Shown here piece by piece: positions 1-5,243 of a stretch of 5,512 nucleotides of DNA. The notes beneath the pieces are model-generated. The model worked only from the letters and a program-made list of their open reading frames with translations. It did no database searches and had not been told where the DNA came from. The position numbers and the translations under genes were made by a program. Every line of letters starts with the position of its first letter. Position 1 is the first letter of the stretch. Origin of the DNA: Acidobacteriota bacterium (GTDB lineage Bacteria; Acidobacteriota; Blastocatellia; Pyrinomonadales; Pyrinomonadaceae); NCBI GenBank assembly GCA_020853255.1, contig JADYZI010000195.1:1-5512 (forward strand). Direction: 5' to 3'.

Positions 1-137
1 AGACAGCCACCGACTTTTTGTTTTACACCTCGAGCAAATTCAGCCATATGATTCCAAAATCAGCTCTTTCGGATGAACAAATTGGTTTTATTCGTGAGCT
101 TGCTCGCAGAAAGTTAGGAGCAAAGGCAGAGTTTTAG
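1..137 (+). CDS. YcxB-like protein, C-terminal end (partial, 5' end outside window)
   Basis: An open frame enters from the left edge (first full codon at base 3) and ends at TAG 135-137, giving the last 44 residues of a protein. The tail reads DFLFYTSSKF followed by MIPKSALSDEQIGFIRELAR. This matches the C-terminal pattern of YcxB-like domains: a beta strand ending in an 'iPK-ra(f/l)' motif, then a short amphipathic helix. YcxB-like proteins are small, usually membrane-anchored proteins of unknown function, so no role can be given. Only two bases separate its stop from the next start codon, so it is probably co-transcribed with the nucleotidyltransferase that follows. The frame is well supported by its spacing and amino acid composition; the family name rests on a short stretch. 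Confidence 0.6.
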   Translation, partial: TATDFLFYTSSKFSHMIPKSALSDEQIGFIRELARRKLGAKAEF

Positions 138-139
138 AT

Positions 140-643
140 ATGACCGCTGACGAGATCAAACAATATCTTTGCGAGCTGAACGATGAACTTGCCTTAAAGG
201 ACATCAAAGGCGAGATTTCTCTCTTCGGCGGAGCCGTCATGGTGCTGGCGTTCAATGCCCGTATAGCGACGAAAGATGTCGATGCGATCTTTGAACCGGT
301 CAAAGAGATCAGGAATGCTGCCCACCGGATCGCAGAACTCCACGCTCTGAAGCTTGATTGGCTAAATATGGCAGTTCGAATGTTTGTGGTCAAACATGAT
401 CGAGAGTTGCTTTTTGATCTCCCGAATCTTCGTGTCACGGTCCCGGAATCGGATTATCTGCTTGCCATGAAGATGATAGCGTTGCGCCCCCAGACCGAGG
501 ACGAAGACGATGCCATTTTCCTCATCGAGAAACTCAGGCTACAAAGTAAAGCTGACGTACTGGGAATCATCGCTGATTATTATCCGGGGAAAGAGATCAG
601 TGCAACGACGATCACTTGGTTGGACGAGTATTTTTCCAAATGA
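140..643 (+). CDS. DUF6036-type nucleotidyltransferase (AbiEii/MNT-like toxin candidate)
   Basis: This 167-aa protein carries the signature of small minimal nucleotidyltransferases. A GG pair at residues 30-31 sits in LFGGAVMVLAF, followed by a T-K-D-V-D-A segment with Asp46 and Asp48 as likely metal ligands. A possible third acidic residue, Asp93, lies in ELLFDLP. Further on, LLAMKMIALRPQTEDEDDAIFLI (residues 107-129) matches the 'LlAmKl.A.R..kD..Di..L' helix typical of DUF6036 and AbiEii-like proteins. Relatives transfer nucleotides, in some type IV-like toxin-antitoxin systems to RNA or protein targets; the substrate here is unknown. The start follows the upstream stop by two bases and has no strong Shine-Dalgarno, so translational coupling is likely. 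The 3' end overlaps the next gene by ATGA. I am sure of the fold class; the toxin role is inference. It could instead be a housekeeping-type small nucleotidyltransferase. Confidence 0.82.
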   Translation: MTADEIKQYLCELNDELALKDIKGEISLFGGAVMVLAFNARIATKDVDAIFEPVKEIRNAAHRIAELHALKLDWLNMAVRMFVVKHDRELLFDLPNLRVTVPESDYLLAMKMIALRPQTEDEDDAIFLIEKLRLQSKADVLGIIADYYPGKEISATTITWLDEYFSK

Positions 644-993
644 TAACGGCCAAGGAAACAAAACAGCGAATGATCGACGAACCGCGTTGGTGGAAGATCG
701 CGCTTATGGATCTCGTTGACGATCTCCGCTATCACAAGGATGTGGCTGCGATCGCGGAACCATTTGAGCTAGGTGACGAGATCAAAGATGCGGTTCTTGC
801 AGGTGTCATCGAAACGCTGTGTGACGAGATGCATCTCAGCATCCCGGAATGGCTTTACGATGTCCCGGCCTCGAGGAAGCCTGTTTTTCTTTCGCGTATG
901 GAAAATTTGAAATCGTTCTCAATTGTCGAGTCACCTTCCCGCCTCAGGCTCCGAAAGGTCTTCGTCGGTGAGAACTTCCTTTTTCGTGTTTGA
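640..993 (+). CDS. Small partner protein of the nucleotidyltransferase (antitoxin-like candidate)
   Basis: This 117-aa protein starts at ATG 640, inside the ATGA overlap with the nucleotidyltransferase stop, a classic coupled arrangement. An in-frame extension begins further upstream within the previous gene, but it lacks comparable support. The protein is largely acidic and helical in its first 70 residues. It ends in a distinctive segment, SFSIVESPSRLRLRKVFVGE (residues 93-112) followed by a short NFLFRV tail. I recognise this as a variant of the 'lVESPaafRRRgIFv..naL.Ra' C-terminus found in small proteins, often with helix-turn-helix domains, encoded beside DUF6036-like nucleotidyltransferases. 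By analogy it may neutralise or guide its neighbour. No clear helix-turn-helix is visible here, so a DNA-binding role should not be assumed. The gene is confident; its function is inferred from the C-terminal motif and from its position. Confidence 0.7.
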   Translation: MITAKETKQRMIDEPRWWKIALMDLVDDLRYHKDVAAIAEPFELGDEIKDAVLAGVIETLCDEMHLSIPEWLYDVPASRKPVFLSRMENLKSFSIVESPSRLRLRKVFVGENFLFRV

Positions 994-1013
994 TCGACCG
1001 CATTCCCTCTCCT

Positions 1014-1107
1014 ACCAATTAACAATGTTTCAATTGACAATGGACAATTCGAGCATCTCAACACGCTCTTGATTGTCCATTGTAAATTGGGAAATTGTAC
1101 ATTGGGT
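1014..1107. repeat. Imperfect inverted repeat built of ACAAT-type units (MITE-like or hairpin element)
   Basis: The left arm 1014-1048 and the reverse complement of the right arm 1072-1107 align over about 35 positions with 29 matches and one gap. The innermost 18 bases (1031-1048 against 1072-1089) differ at a single position. The spacer is 23 bases. Within each arm the unit (C)AATTnACAAT recurs, so the element is both palindromic and internally repetitive, and it is much more AT-rich than the flanking genes. It lies just after the nucleotidyltransferase pair. It could be a small dispersed palindromic repeat, or it could serve as a bidirectional transcription barrier. No transposase or clear target-site duplication is seen. 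Confidence 0.75.
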
Positions 1108-1157
1108 GAAATTGTCTCGGTGCAAGTACGCAATAGATGCGCCCCGCCAGTACCGTC

Positions 1158-1186
1158 TTGACATCGGTGGGCGTTTCCGATATTTT
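1158..1186 (+). promoter_or_regulatory. Sigma-70-type promoter for the structured leader and 1397-1831 gene
   Basis: A perfect -35 box TTGACA (1158-1163) is followed after exactly 17 bases by TATTTT (1181-1186), which matches the -10 consensus at four of six positions, including the first two bases and the last. The predicted start of transcription is near 1192-1194. That is precisely where the 5' strand of the outer helix of the downstream structured RNA begins, and this agreement strengthens both calls. Confidence 0.65.
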
Positions 1187-1192
1187 CAAAAC

Positions 1193-1286
1193 TGCATCAG
1201 GAGTGGTTCATACAAGTTGTGAACCCGGCAACCGGCGAGAAACGGTGCTTTGAGGTGAGAACCTCGATGTGCGATGGCGAAAGCCA
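1193..1286 (+). ncRNA. SAM-I/SAM-IV-clan-like riboswitch aptamer (candidate)
   Basis: A compact multi-helix RNA can be drawn by eye. P1 is GCATC (1194-1198) with GATGT (1266-1270). P2 is GGTTCA (1205-1210) with TGAACC (1220-1225). P3 is GGCAACCG (1227-1234) with CGGTGCT (1243-1249), with one bulged A. P4 is GAGGT/ACCTC (1252-1265) with a GAGA tetraloop. A further TGGC-GAAA-GCCA hairpin follows at 1275-1286. The layout and the key sequences ATCAGGAGTGG (the P1-P2 junction), GGCAACC...GGTGC (P3) and GATG (the P1 3' side) match the SAM-I core, including uridines in P1 at the places that contact the ligand sulfonium. It differs from classical SAM-I in its short P2 without a kink-turn and in lacking the usual A-rich J3/4. 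GAGTG and the extra 3' hairpin recall SAM-IV. The family assignment is by pattern only; the ligand is unproven. Confidence 0.62.
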
Positions 1287-1317
1287 AGGAAATCTCAGTA
1301 GATTGCTTATAGAAATC

Positions 1318-1360
1318 ACCCTTTCTCTTGTTGCAAAAGAGTAAGGGTCTTTCTTTTTCT
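1318..1360 (+). terminator. Intrinsic terminator in the leader, upstream of the 1397 start codon
   Basis: ACCCTT (1318-1323) pairs with AAGGGT (1343-1348), and CTCTT (1325-1329) pairs with AAGAG (1337-1341). They are separated by a single T-T mismatch and close a seven-base loop. The stem is followed directly by CTTTCTTTTTCT. This is a textbook rho-independent terminator. It sits between the structured RNA and the Shine-Dalgarno of the next gene, so its natural role is conditional termination (attenuation). TTTCTC inside its 5' arm (1322-1327) is fully complementary to GAGAAA in the P3 loop (1237-1242), one possible competing pairing among others. Confidence 0.8.
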
Positions 1361-1380
1361 GGTGTATTAACTTTACGAAA

Positions 1381-1388
1381 AAGGAGAT
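1381..1388 (+). promoter_or_regulatory. Strong Shine-Dalgarno fixing the start of the 1397 gene
   Basis: AAGGAGAT lies 8 bases before ATG 1397 and is preceded by further A residues. It is the best ribosome-binding site in the window. It shows that translation starts at 1397 rather than at the earlier in-frame start near 1328, which would lie inside the terminator hairpin. Confidence 0.8.
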
Positions 1389-1396
1389 ACATCACA

Positions 1397-1831
1397 ATGA
1401 AACACTATCCAACCATCATTGTCCGTCTCAGCAGCGGACACTTCGTTACAAAGCCCATCCATATACTCCGCGAAGGTGAGGACATTGGCGACCGCATCGG
1501 GGTCGAACTTGCCGTCAACATCGAGCCGTGGGACGAGAACGGCATATTGAGGCGTGAGATAAGGGAACTGGCCATCCAGATCGCGGAGCTCGAAATGCTC
1601 GAGAAACGCCTTCCTGTCTGCCTCGTTTTTGGGCCGACCGATTGCGTCTTCCCGCGGGAATTCGGCCCGAACCTCCGATCGAACGCACCGTGGCGGCTTG
1701 GCGAGCCGGTGCTGCCGGACACCCCGGAGTACGACCGCGTGCTAGCCACGGCCCTCGCTGAACTCTGCCCGACTTCCCCCAATATCGGGGACCGGCCGTT
1801 GCTGCCGCCGAAGAAGGACATCATTCAATAG
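1397..1831 (+). CDS. Hypothetical protein, 144 aa, under a riboswitch-like leader
   Basis: I do not recognise this protein. It begins with a probable beta-rich stretch (YPTIIVRLSSGHFVTKPIHIL, residues 4-24 or so). It then has a charged segment, a heptad-like helix at about residues 50-72 (LRREIRELAIQIAELEMLEK), and a proline-rich C-terminal half with Cys75, Cys82 and Cys114. There is no signal peptide or membrane segment, so it is probably cytoplasmic. The strong Shine-Dalgarno, the G/C-rich third codon positions in line with neighbouring genes and a clean stop support a real gene. It is transcribed alone: the leader with its own promoter lies before it, and a hairpin and a convergent permease gene lie after it. 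If the leader is a SAM-responsive switch, expression would fall when S-adenosylmethionine is plentiful, but nothing in the protein resembles known methionine or SAM enzymes or transporters. Confidence 0.72.
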   Translation: MKHYPTIIVRLSSGHFVTKPIHILREGEDIGDRIGVELAVNIEPWDENGILRREIRELAIQIAELEMLEKRLPVCLVFGPTDCVFPREFGPNLRSNAPWRLGEPVLPDTPEYDRVLATALAELCPTSPNIGDRPLLPPKKDIIQ

Positions 1832-1847
1832 CTAATGGAAAGGAGTT

Positions 1848-1878
1848 GGCCGTCGAAGTTCGGCGGCCTTGCCTTCTC
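1848..1878 (+). terminator. GC-rich hairpin between convergent genes, possible terminator
   Basis: GGCCGTCG (1848-1855) pairs with CGGCGGCC (1861-1868), including one G-T pair, around a five-base loop. The following TTGCCTTCTC is only moderately T-rich. The hairpin sits in the 52-base gap between the 144-aa gene and the convergent permease gene, where a terminator is expected. The weak T tract keeps confidence low. Confidence 0.4.
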
Positions 1879-1883
1879 GACCC

Positions 1884-3545
1884 TCAACCGGTAACGGATT
1901 CCTTCTCTCTCTGTTGTGCTCTCAGTTTGCTGTGCTTGACGCTATATGCGAAGTAGATCAGGACTCCGATCAGCATCCAAACAATAAGCCTGGCCCAGGT
2001 ATCGAACGGTAAACCGTACATTAGATAGAGACTTGCCGCGGCAGAGAGTATCGGTATGATCGGCGAGAACGGCACTTTGAACGGCCGTGGAAGATCAGGC
2101 CGAGTTCGACGCAGCACGATCACACCGATAGAAACGATAACAAATGCGAATAGCGTTCCGATGCTGACCAACTGTCCAAGCAGCGAGATCGGCACGAGGC
2201 CGCCCATTATCGCAACGATCGCTCCGGTAACGATCGTCGTTACATACGGTGTCCTAAATCGCGGATGGATCTTCGCCGCCCAGCCCGGAAGCAAACCGTC
2301 CTTTGCCATCGCGTAGAACACGCGTGGTTGGCCCATGATCTGCACCACCATCGTCGAGCTAAGGCCAAGCACTGCCCCGACCTTGATAATTATCGAGAAG
2401 GATCGTAGAAGATATCCGATGAACGAATCCTGCGCGGCCATTTGAGACGCAGCCGTGATCGCCGCGGCGATCGGAGCCGCCTCTTCCTTAAGCTGGCTGT
2501 ACGGGACCAGCCCGACCATTATCGCGGCCACGAGAACGTAAAGTATCGTGCAGATAATGAGCGAACCGAGGATGGCACGAGGCATATCGCGTTGCGGATT
2601 TTTTGCCTCCTGTGATGCGGTCGAGACCGCGTCAAATCCAATGTATGCAAAAAATATGACGGCCGCACCGGTCAATATTCCGCTGTAACCGTATTCACCG
2701 AACACGCCGGTATTTGGCGGCACGAATTGCAAGCAATCTCCGCTGCCCGGCTGACACCCGATCCCCATATAATGGGTATTCACAAAGCCGACTCCCGCAA
2801 GGATGAACAGGATCACGACAGCTACCTTTACGATCACCACGACCGAGTTGAAGTTTGCAGACTCCTGAATGCCTTTTACAAGCAGGGCCGTCACTGCGAT
2901 AGCGATCAAAAAGGCGGGTAAGTTGAACAGTGCGGTCTCGATCGGAGCATTGATCCCGGCCTGGGCAAGCCCTTTGGTTAGTTCTTCGGTCAATACTGAA
3001 TAGCCGATCGGGGGATTGAGAATGGTTTCGCCAACCCTCTGGTTTGCGAGCTGCGCCGCTGCCCCGTCATTCAGCCAAACAAAGCGAGTTCCCGGAGCGG
3101 CGCTGAGTGATACCGGAAAGATAATACCGAAGTCGGCAAGCAGACTGATCATATTGCCTGACCATCCGGCAGCGACCGTTGCAGCACCAAATGCGTACTC
3201 CAGAATTAGATCCCAGCCGATCACCCACGCGATAAATTCGCCCAAAGTAGCATAGCTGTATGTATAGGCGGAACCTGCGACCGGTACGGTCGAGGCAAAT
3301 TCCGAGTAGCACAAAGCGGCGAGGGCACTGACGACGCCGGCAAGCACCATTGAGATCACGACTGCCGGCCCCGCATGTCGTCCCGCGGCTTGGCCTGTCA
3401 GTACAAAGATTCCCGTGCCAATAACGGCTCCAACGCCAAGTAGAGTAAGCGCCGTTACCCCAAGCGTCCTTTTTAACGTTGCCTCACCCTCGTTCTCGGG
3501 TTGTGCAAGTATTGATTCGATAGGCTTTGTCCTAAATAGTTCCAT
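1884..3545 (-). CDS. APC-superfamily amino acid permease, cationic amino acid transporter (CAT) type
   Basis: This 553-aa inner-membrane protein is a secondary transporter of the APC superfamily, CAT/YfnA-like branch, which imports amino acids, often cationic ones, probably with protons. TM1 carries the glycine-rich unwound motif [15 protein letters not shown] (37-51). [20 protein letters not shown] (77-96) and [20 protein letters not shown] (102-121) are the conserved TM2-TM3 regions. [12 protein letters not shown] (298-309) followed by [13 protein letters not shown] (313-325) is the TM6 signature and its cytoplasmic loop. About 12 hydrophobic segments are present, with a basic C-terminus. 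At 553 residues it is longer than many bacterial homologues of about 460-500; extra length lies in external loops near 145-200 and 255-285, the latter with Cys264 and Cys271. The start at 3545 follows an AGAGAGGA-type ribosome site. It is transcribed divergently from a membrane-bound regulator, its likely controller. Exact substrate is not readable from the sequence. Confidence 0.92.
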   Translation of the reverse strand: MELFRTKPIESILAQPENEGEATLKRTLGVTALTLLGVGAVIGTGIFVLTGQAAGRHAGPAVVISMVLAGVVSALAALCYSEFASTVPVAGSAYTYSYATLGEFIAWVIGWDLILEYAFGAATVAAGWSGNMISLLADFGIIFPVSLSAAPGTRFVWLNDGAAAQLANQRVGETILNPPIGYSVLTEELTKGLAQAGINAPIETALFNLPAFLIAIAVTALLVKGIQESANFNSVVVIVKVAVVILFILAGVGFVNTHYMGIGCQPGSGDCLQFVPPNTGVFGEYGYSGILTGAAVIFFAYIGFDAVSTASQEAKNPQRDMPRAILGSLIICTILYVLVAAIMVGLVPYSQLKEEAAPIAAAITAASQMAAQDSFIGYLLRSFSIIIKVGAVLGLSSTMVVQIMGQPRVFYAMAKDGLLPGWAAKIHPRFRTPYVTTIVTGAIVAIMGGLVPISLLGQLVSIGTLFAFVIVSIGVIVLRRTRPDLPRPFKVPFSPIIPILSAAASLYLMYGLPFDTWARLIVWMLIGVLIYFAYSVKHSKLRAQQREKESVTG

Positions 3546-3631
3546 TGATCCTCTCTGCTTGTTTTCCTCCGGCCAGTATTCAGATTCGGTTCTTATTTTC
3601 GTTTTTGAAGTAAAGCAAGGTCGTTAGGATC

Positions 3632-3659
3632 TATGAAATTTTATGAAATAGGCTGAAAA
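3632..3659. promoter_or_regulatory. Phased direct repeats, candidate operator for the winged-helix regulator
   Basis: TATGAAAT occurs at 3632-3639 and again at 3642-3649, and a weaker copy (GCTGAAAA) occurs at 3652-3659. The TGAAA core therefore recurs at 3634, 3644 and 3654 with exact 10-base spacing. Tandem direct repeats in register with one helical turn are the usual binding layout of OmpR/PhoB-type winged-helix domains, and such a protein is encoded immediately to the right. The site lies in the divergent region between that gene and the permease, about 45-70 bases upstream of the regulator's predicted transcription start. The repeats are directly visible; the operator function is inferred. 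Confidence 0.5.
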
Positions 3660-3690
3660 GTTGTGCTTTTTTCGGCAACCTAAGGTGGTA

Positions 3691-3696
3691 TATAAT
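3691..3696 (+). promoter_or_regulatory. Consensus -10 box for the regulator gene, with a weak -35
   Basis: A perfect TATAAT lies here, but the bases 16-18 upstream are only T-rich (around 3667-3673) with no TTGACA-like hexamer. A weak -35 beside phased upstream repeats is typical of a promoter needing an activator. Transcription would begin near 3703, just before the ATG at 3718. Confidence 0.45.
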
Positions 3697-3717
3697 GTTG
3701 ACCCTCTCACGAAGGTT

Positions 3718-4713
3718 ATGTTGGACGCTCAGCAAGACGCACCGGTCTATATTTGCGGACGATACCGCATTGATCCTTTACGTCGCCGAATTTACATAGA
3801 CGGCGTCCGTGTTGCCGTAACTGCAAAAGCGTTCGACGTGCTTGTCGAACTGGTAAAGCGAGCGGGGAGTGTTGTAACCAAGGACGAGCTGCTGACGTCG
3901 ATCTGGACAGATTCTGTCGTCGAAGAGAATAACTTGACCCAGCAGATCTCGACTCTGCGCAAACTTTTCAACGACCGTGCTGATGCTCCGGAATTCATCG
4001 CAACGATCCCGGGCCGCGGCTATTGCTTCTCGGCACCTGTCGCTGTCGAGCAGACGGAATTTGAACATACGGCGATCATTCTGACGGATCCGCCTTCCCT
4101 AGCCCCTTCGATCAACAATTCAGACAGTATCGTGCCGGTCGCGGGCGGTCCCTTTGTCATCGATCCTGCCGCTCTACGCGGCACCGCGATCGCGATCGCA
4201 TATATTCTGATAATTTTTTCTTCAATGGCCGTTTTCGGCGGCCGCGACTTCGCCCCGCTCCATAACGCGCGATCTGTCGGAATCTTGACGTTTCGGTCTG
4301 TTGGAAACGACGGCGATCGATACGGCGTAGGCATACGAGATACGCTTCGGGCAAAGCTCGGCAGCCTCGACGAGATCACGCTTCGTCCCGGACAGATCGA
4401 CGCTCCGAACATAGACACGCTCACCGCCGGGCGCCGGATGAATGCAGACCTCGTGCTTTCTGGTTCTGTCCAACAGCAGGACGGGCACATCAGAGTTACG
4501 GTGGAGATGATCGATGTCCATTCCGAAAGGGTCGTGTGGGGCAATACCTTCGACGATGACACAGCCAATGTCTTCAAGCTGCAAGACTCGATAGCGGACG
4601 AGGTGATTCGGACCCTGCAAAGCACAAATGAACGGCGAGTCTCAGAGATGCGGGAGCCTGCTGCTCCGACCGCCGTTATATCATCGAGCATCTCAGGTTG
4701 GGTGAACGCCTAA
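3718..4713 (+). CDS. CadC-like membrane-bound winged-helix transcriptional regulator with TolB-like domain
   Basis: This 331-aa protein has an N-terminal OmpR/PhoB-type winged helix (about residues 11-106). It contains VTAKAFDVLVELVKRAGSVV, a recognition helix in ENNLTQQISTLRKLF (70-84) and the wing FIATIPGRGYCF (93-104). A linker leads to one membrane segment at about 154-174. A TolB/FlgO-like region follows, from RSVGILTFRSV to DSIADEVIRTL (185-300), including LVLSGSVQQQDGHIRVTVEM. This matches CadC-style one-component regulators that bind promoters from the membrane. Many relatives continue with TPR repeats after this region; this one stops about 30 residues later, so it is short. ATG 3718 is chosen because it follows the TATAAT box; the AAGG before it is very close, so TTG 3721 is an alternative. 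An earlier in-frame TTG (3661) lies upstream of the promoter. It is divergent from the permease and coupled to the acetyltransferase by TAATG. Confidence 0.87.
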   Translation: MLDAQQDAPVYICGRYRIDPLRRRIYIDGVRVAVTAKAFDVLVELVKRAGSVVTKDELLTSIWTDSVVEENNLTQQISTLRKLFNDRADAPEFIATIPGRGYCFSAPVAVEQTEFEHTAIILTDPPSLAPSINNSDSIVPVAGGPFVIDPAALRGTAIAIAYILIIFSSMAVFGGRDFAPLHNARSVGILTFRSVGNDGDRYGVGIRDTLRAKLGSLDEITLRPGQIDAPNIDTLTAGRRMNADLVLSGSVQQQDGHIRVTVEMIDVHSERVVWGNTFDDDTANVFKLQDSIADEVIRTLQSTNERRVSEMREPAAPTAVISSSISGWVNA

Positions 4714-5237
4714 TGGCCCCGATCACGATCCGCCAAGCCCTTCGAGACGATTCGGCACTTCTCACCGATCTTGCCTACACGACCTTCTGGGATGCGTTCG
4801 CGTCGCATCCGAAAAATCGGCCTGAGGATATGAAGCACTATATGCGGCAGGCGTTCAGCGAAGAGCAGATCGCGTTGGAGTTGGCGGATGAGAACACGGT
4901 GTTTTTGATCGCTGATATCGCCGAAAAGCCGGCCGGTTATGCGAAGCTCGTCAGACACGCGACCGAAGAAGGCATCACCGCAGAACGGCCGATCGAACTT
5001 GCAAGGCTTTACTCGCACCAGGAGTTTTTGGGCAAGGGCGTCGGCCAGAACCTTATGGACGCCTGTTTTGAATTTGCAAAAGAGAACGGCCACGACGTGA
5101 TGTGGCTGGGCGTCTGGGAATACAACCCGCGGGCGCAAAGGTTCTACGAAAGAAATGGATTTCGCGCAGTCGGCCGTCACATCTTTCAGCTTGGTTCTGA
5201 TCCGCAGACCGACCTGCTGATGCAGCGTGAACTGTAA
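4713..5237 (+). CDS. GNAT-family N-acetyltransferase, PaiA-like
   Basis: This 174-aa cytoplasmic protein transfers an acetyl group from acetyl-CoA to an amine. It resembles Bacillus PaiA, a spermine/spermidine N-acetyltransferase, along its length: FWDAF (25-29), PEDMKHYMRQAFSEEQIALEL (37-57), the beta strand ELARLY (95-100), WLGVWEYNPRAQRFYERNGF (131-150) and the C-terminal IFQLGSDPQTDLLM (157-170). The acetyl-CoA loop reads LGKGVG (106-111). The Arg/Gln usually found at the first position of the R/Q-x-x-G-x-G/A motif is Leu106, though the glycines are kept. ATG 4713 overlaps the regulator's stop by one base (TAATG) and lacks a strong ribosome site, so it is probably translated by coupling; a TTG at 4698 is an alternative start. 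The true substrate could be a polyamine, an amino acid or another small amine. Confidence 0.88.
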   Translation: MAPITIRQALRDDSALLTDLAYTTFWDAFASHPKNRPEDMKHYMRQAFSEEQIALELADENTVFLIADIAEKPAGYAKLVRHATEEGITAERPIELARLYSHQEFLGKGVGQNLMDACFEFAKENGHDVMWLGVWEYNPRAQRFYERNGFRAVGRHIFQLGSDPQTDLLMQREL

Positions 5238-5243
5238 CTTTGT

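Noticed and set aside
855..1133. Minus-strand open frame covering the inverted repeat
   Set aside because: It overlaps the end of the partner gene and the palindrome, and shows no recognisable domain or start signal.
1193..1316. Group II intron or other mobile-RNA interpretation of the leader (GTGCG and GGCGAAAGCC segments)
   Set aside because: There is no domain V-like hairpin, no intron-encoded protein, and the window is far too short between promoter and terminator. The SAM-clan layout explains more of the conserved bases.
1186..1395. Minus-strand open frame across the leader region
   Set aside because: It runs antisense through the promoter -10, aptamer and terminator, has no ribosome site and resembles no protein family. 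RNA structure explains the region better.
3600..3620. Possible -35 (TTGCTT on the - strand, 3613-3618) for the permease gene
   Set aside because: The bases 17 downstream read TAAGAA, a poor -10, so no permease promoter can be placed with confidence.
4185..4203. Overlapping GCGATCGC palindromes (HIP1-like octamer) in the regulator gene
   Set aside because: They lie in the codons for the AIAIA stretch entering the membrane segment. There is no sign of over-representation elsewhere in the window.
4020..4691. Long minus-strand open frame (223 codons) opposite the regulator
   Set aside because: It is a shadow of the strongly supported winged-helix/TolB gene on the + strand. Its serine- and arginine-rich composition is typical of antisense reading.
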